A stretch of DNA of 64,000 nt from Mycolicibacterium peregrinum (GTDB lineage Bacteria; Actinomycetota; Actinomycetes; Mycobacteriales; Mycobacteriaceae). The position numbers and the translations under genes were made by a program. Below are positions 60,955-64,000 of the stretch, piece by piece; within the stretch, counting starts at the first letter, position 1; every line of letters starts with the position of its first letter. Under the pieces are notes generated by a model. That model was not told where the DNA came from. It ran no database searches and saw nothing but the letters and a program-made list of their open reading frames with translations. Where the stretch lies: contig NZ_LZSY01000118.1 in assembly GCF_001665625.1 (NCBI RefSeq), positions 62,001 through 126,000 of the forward strand. Reading direction: 5' to 3'.

Positions 60955-61659
60955 GTGACCGGACAACTCATCGTCTCGATATCGCAGATCAGCGATCGCA
61001 CGATGGCTGATGTCGAGTCGTTCTGCGCCGAGCTCGATGCCCGTGGCGTGCCCGCCTCGATGATGGTGGCGCCGCGGCTCAAGGGTGGCTACCGGTTGGA
61101 CCGCGACGCCGACACTGTGGACTGGCTGGCCCGTCGGCGCAGCGGCGGTGACGCCATCGTGCTCCACGGCTATGACGAGGCCGCGACCAAGAAGCGTCGC
61201 GGTGAGTTCGCCTCTTTGCCCGCCCACGAAGCCAACCTGCGGCTGATGGGTGCCGACCGGGTGCTCGAACACCTCGGCCTGCGTACCCGGCTGTTTGCCG
61301 CCCCCGGCTGGACGGTGTCACAGGGCACGGTGACAGCTTTGCCGCGCAACGGCTTTCGACTGCTGGCCGATCTCAACGGCATCACCGACCTGGTCCGCCA
61401 GACCACGACGCGCGCACGCGTGGTCGGAATCGGGGAAGGATTCCTGTCCGAGCCGTGGTGGTGCCGGACCGTGGTTCTCGCGGCCGAACGCACGGCGCGA
61501 CGCGAAGGAATGGTGCGGGTCGCCGTCGCTGGGCGGCACCTGCGACGGCCCGGGCCCCGGCAGGCCATGCTGGATGCAATCGACCTGGCTTTGCTGCATC
61601 AGTGCGTGCCCACCGTCTATCAGTGGCGAGGATTTTCGGTACTGACCGACGCCGCCTGA
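60955..61659 (+). CDS. DUF2334 protein, polysaccharide-deacetylase-like fold (Rv0784-like)
   Basis: 234 residues, no signal peptide. LIVSISQISDRTMADVESFC, DAIVLHGYDEA (HGYD resembles the deacetylase His/Asp metal site) and RLFAAPGWTVSQGTV match DUF2334/deacetylase-like proteins. GTG start at 60955. It lies 21 bp upstream of the flavin dehydrogenase, as in M. tuberculosis Rv0784-Rv0785. No enzymatic activity can be assigned. Confidence 0.78.
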   Translation: MTGQLIVSISQISDRTMADVESFCAELDARGVPASMMVAPRLKGGYRLDRDADTVDWLARRRSGGDAIVLHGYDEAATKKRRGEFASLPAHEANLRLMGADRVLEHLGLRTRLFAAPGWTVSQGTVTALPRNGFRLLADLNGITDLVRQTTTRARVVGIGEGFLSEPWWCRTVVLAAERTARREGMVRVAVAGRHLRRPGPRQAMLDAIDLALLHQCVPTVYQWRGFSVLTDAA

Positions 61660-61680
61660 CAGGGGCTACTCTTTCGTCTC

Positions 61681-63324
61681 ATGGCAGACGCCGATGTCAT
61701 TGTCGTGGGGGCCGGTCTCGCCGGCCTGGTCGCTGCATGCGAGCTCGTCGACAGGGGCCTGCGGGTCCTGATCCTCGACCAGGAGAACGCCTCGAACCTG
61801 GGTGGCCAGGCTTTCTGGTCATTCGGTGGCCTGTTCTTCGTCGACAGTCCCGAACAGCGCAGGCTCGGCATCCGCGACAGTCAAGAGCTGGCGCTGCAGG
61901 ATTGGCTGGGCACCGCGGGGTTCGACCGACCAGAGGATCACTGGCCCCGAGAGTGGGCGCATGCCTACGTCGATTTCGCCGCCGGGGAGAAACGCAGCTG
62001 GTTGCGGGCTCGCGGTCTGCAGACGTTTCCCTTGGTCGGATGGGCCGAGCGGGGTGGTTACGGGGCACTGGGCCACGGCAACTCGGTGCCTCGCTTCCAC
62101 ATCACCTGGGGCACCGGTCCGGCGATCGTCGACGTCTTCGCCCGCCGGTTGGTGGACGAGCCCCGGGTACGATTTGCCCACCGGCACCGCGTCGATGAGC
62201 TCATCGTCTCCGAGGGTGCCGTCGTCGGCGTCCGGGGTGCGGTGCTGGAGCCCTCCGACGCGCCCCGCGGTGCGGCCTCGTCGCGAAACACCGTCGGGGA
62301 GTTCGAGTTTCGTGCCTCTGCGGTGATCGTGGCCAGCGGCGGCATCGGGGGCAATCACGATCTGGTGCGCGAGAACTGGCCGGCCCGCATGGGCAGGGTG
62401 CCCGAGCAATTGCTCAGTGGTGTGCCCGCGCACGTCGACGGCCGCATGATCGGCATCTCCGAGACCGCCGGCGCGCACGTCATCAACAGCGACCGGATGT
62501 GGCACTACACCGAAGGCATCACCAACTACGATCCGATCTGGCCGGACCATGGGATCCGCATCCTGCCCGGACCGTCGTCATTGTGGTTGGACGCCAACGG
62601 AAAACGACTTCCCGGGCCGCTGTACCCCGGCTTCGACACGTTGGGCACGCTGGAGCACATCTGCCGCACCGGGCAGGATTACACCTGGTTCATCCTCGAC
62701 GCGCGGATCATCGCCAAGGAGTTCGCGCTGTCCGGCCAGGAACAGAACCCCGACCTCACCTCACGCAGCGTGCGTGATGTGCTGGCCCGGGTGAAACCCG
62801 GCGCCCCGGCGCCGGTGCAGGCGTTCGTCGACCGTGGCGTCGACTTCGTCAGCGCGCGTTCGCTTCGCGAACTGGTGGCGGCGATGAACGACGTGCCCGA
62901 CGTGGTCGAACTCGACTACGCCACCGTGGCCGCAGAGGTCACCGCACGCGACCGCGAGGTGGTCAACAAGTTCACCAAAGACGGACAGGTGACTGCGATC
63001 CGGGCGGCCCGAAGTTACCTCGGTGACCGGTTCACCCGGGTCGTCGCCCCGCATCGGCTCACCGACCCGAAGGCGGGTCCGATGATCGCCGTCAAACTGC
63101 ACATCCTCACCCGAAAGTCCTTGGGCGGTTTGGAAACCGACCTAGACTCCCGGGTGCTCAAGGAAGACGGGACGGCGTTCTCCGGCCTGTACGCCGCGGG
63201 CGAGGCGGCCGGATTCGGCGGCGGAGGGGTGCACGGCTACCGATCTCTGGAAGGCACCTTCCTGGGCGGCTGCATCTTCTCCGGCCGGGCGGCCGGGCGG
63301 GGTGCCGCAGCCGATATCGCCTGA
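61681..63324 (+). CDS. FAD-binding dehydrogenase (Rv0785-like, ketosteroid-dehydrogenase/fumarate-reductase family)
   Basis: A 547-residue FAD_binding_2 flavoprotein: Rossmann motif VIVVGAGLAGLVAACELV, ribose contact LILDQENASNLGGQAFWS, a middle GGIGGNHDLVRENWP, and C-terminal FAD site FSGLYAAGEAAGFGGGGVHG. Related to 3-ketosteroid-delta-1-dehydrogenases, fumarate reductases and similar enzymes; the substrate is unknown. ATG 61681. M. tuberculosis has the same gene before Rv0786c. Confidence 0.86.
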   Translation: MADADVIVVGAGLAGLVAACELVDRGLRVLILDQENASNLGGQAFWSFGGLFFVDSPEQRRLGIRDSQELALQDWLGTAGFDRPEDHWPREWAHAYVDFAAGEKRSWLRARGLQTFPLVGWAERGGYGALGHGNSVPRFHITWGTGPAIVDVFARRLVDEPRVRFAHRHRVDELIVSEGAVVGVRGAVLEPSDAPRGAASSRNTVGEFEFRASAVIVASGGIGGNHDLVRENWPARMGRVPEQLLSGVPAHVDGRMIGISETAGAHVINSDRMWHYTEGITNYDPIWPDHGIRILPGPSSLWLDANGKRLPGPLYPGFDTLGTLEHICRTGQDYTWFILDARIIAKEFALSGQEQNPDLTSRSVRDVLARVKPGAPAPVQAFVDRGVDFVSARSLRELVAAMNDVPDVVELDYATVAAEVTARDREVVNKFTKDGQVTAIRAARSYLGDRFTRVVAPHRLTDPKAGPMIAVKLHILTRKSLGGLETDLDSRVLKEDGTAFSGLYAAGEAAGFGGGGVHGYRSLEGTFLGGCIFSGRAAGRGAAADIA

Positions 63325-63369
63325 CCCGCACGACCGCTCGCGGTCAGAAGGCCACGGCTGGGCCGTGAA

Positions 63370-64000
63370 TCAGAACTCGGTGCCGTTCTCCTCGGTGAGC
63401 ACCTGGAAGTCGGTCTTCGTCATCTCGGACAGCCGCCCGTAGTAGATGCCCCGCGCATTCGGCTCGATGATGCCTTGATGGATCGGCACCGCCCGCGCCG
63501 GTGCGACCGCGCGCAGGAAGTCCACGGCCTCCGAGACTTTCATCCACGGAGCCGCCGCCGGGGTGGCCAGCACGTCGACCGGCTCACCGGGAACGAACAG
63601 CGCATCGCCGGGGTGCATGAGCCGAGCGGGATGCTCGTCGTCGCCCAGCAGGTACGAAATGTTGTCGATCACAGGGATTTCCGGGTGGATCACGGCATGT
63701 TTGCCGCCGGTCCCGCGCACGTTCAGTGAGCCGACCCGGAACTCGTCGCCGGGATGCACGGCCTGCCACGGCTCACCCAGCTGGGCGGCGGTCTGCGGGT
63801 CGGCATACAGCGCGGCCTGGGGGTTGGCATCGATCAGCGCAGGCAACCGGGCGGTATCGGCGTGATCGGGGTGCTGATGGGTGATCAGGATGGCCGACAA
63901 GCCGGTGATGCCTTCGAAACCGTGCGAGAAGTTACCCGGATCGAACAGCACCGTGGTGTCCGAAATGCTGGCCAGTAGGCACGAATGTCCGAAATGCGTG
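63370..64000 (-). CDS. Metallo-beta-lactamase-fold hydrolase (UPF0173/Rv0786c-like), 3' part
   Basis: A metal-dependent hydrolase whose 5' end lies beyond the window: the frame is open to the right edge, with THFGHSCLL visible there as in UPF0173 proteins. Metal motif THQHPDHAD, then GKHAVIHPE, GDALFVPG and the C-terminal PIHQG. About 210 residues present of perhaps 225. Cytoplasmic, substrate unknown. Converges with the flavin dehydrogenase. Confidence 0.82.
   Translation of the reverse strand, partial: THFGHSCLLASISDTTVLFDPGNFSHGFEGITGLSAILITHQHPDHADTARLPALIDANPQAALYADPQTAAQLGEPWQAVHPGDEFRVGSLNVRGTGGKHAVIHPEIPVIDNISYLLGDDEHPARLMHPGDALFVPGEPVDVLATPAAAPWMKVSEAVDFLRAVAPARAVPIHQGIIEPNARGIYYGRLSEMTKTDFQVLTEENGTEF

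Overview
The window is high-GC actinobacterial DNA and reads as a chromosomal segment of a fast-growing mycobacterium (Mycolicibacterium type, close to M. smegmatis in gene content). The evidence is a complete mce4 tail, otsA, phoPR, the cyp51-cyp123-aldA block, purD/purB/purC, cyp126, an intact ptrB and a fused RNase H-like/(p)ppGpp-synthetase gene (relZ). From memory of the M. tuberculosis map, the left end matches Rv3489-Rv3497c and the right two thirds match Rv0756c-Rv0786c, so two blocks far apart in M. tuberculosis lie about 20 kb apart here. Names of the form RvNNNN below are from recalled synteny and sequence, not from a search.

Layout. 1-6.3 kb: 3' part of the mce4 sterol-import operon (mce4C partial, D, E/lprN, F and two Mce-associated proteins), all joined by stop-start overlaps. 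6.3-9.3 kb, minus strand: otsA with a 54-residue coupled upstream gene, then three tandem paralogues of a small secreted four-cysteine protein. 9.5-16.8 kb: a crotonase-SDR pair (+) converging on a dehydrogenase plus a four-gene molybdenum hydroxylase set (coxL-G-M-S like, minus). 17-23 kb: a DUF5995 protein, a phytoene-dehydrogenase-like flavoprotein and a 1060-residue cyclase/ATPase/TPR regulator. 22.8-26.3 kb: exported hydrolases (VanX-like dipeptidase, cutinase, GH5-like), a small acidic gene, an HNH nuclease and tRNA-Thr(TGT).

26.3-29.4 kb: a decapeptide-repeat protein divergent from phoP-phoR, with PhoP-like boxes between them. 29.3-42.3 kb: a lipid/alcohol oxidation locus. The minus arm carries HIT, SDR, Rv0760c-like, adhB, Rv0762c-like, ferredoxin, cyp51, SDR, cyp123 and a TetR gene. 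The plus arm carries aldA, SDR, a 3-hydroxyisobutyrate-dehydrogenase-like protein, a carboxymuconolactone-decarboxylase-like protein and an unknown 408-residue protein. Paired GGACA-NN-TGTCC palindromes lie in the divergent control region. 42.4-47.3 kb: an M15 peptidase, a TetR-P450 pair (CYP125-like), purD and an exported esterase.

47.4-64 kb: TetR plus amino-acid permease, relZ divergent from purB, and a coupled chain purB-cyp126-tehA-like-DUF1707. These are followed by a 92-bp tandem repeat of nested palindromes, an Rv0779c-like membrane protein, the purC-ptrB pair, DoxX/TetR with a long operator-like inverted repeat, a glutathione-peroxidase-like gene, a DUF2334 protein, a flavin dehydrogenase and the 3' part of a metal-dependent hydrolase. 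There is no gene-free stretch over 300 bp and no CRISPR array, prophage or insertion sequence. The best candidates for undescribed biology are the decapeptide-repeat protein beside phoP, the triplicated secreted cysteine protein, the 92-bp palindrome repeat, and the cox-like cluster with a non-canonical active-site loop plus a crotonase lacking both catalytic glutamates.
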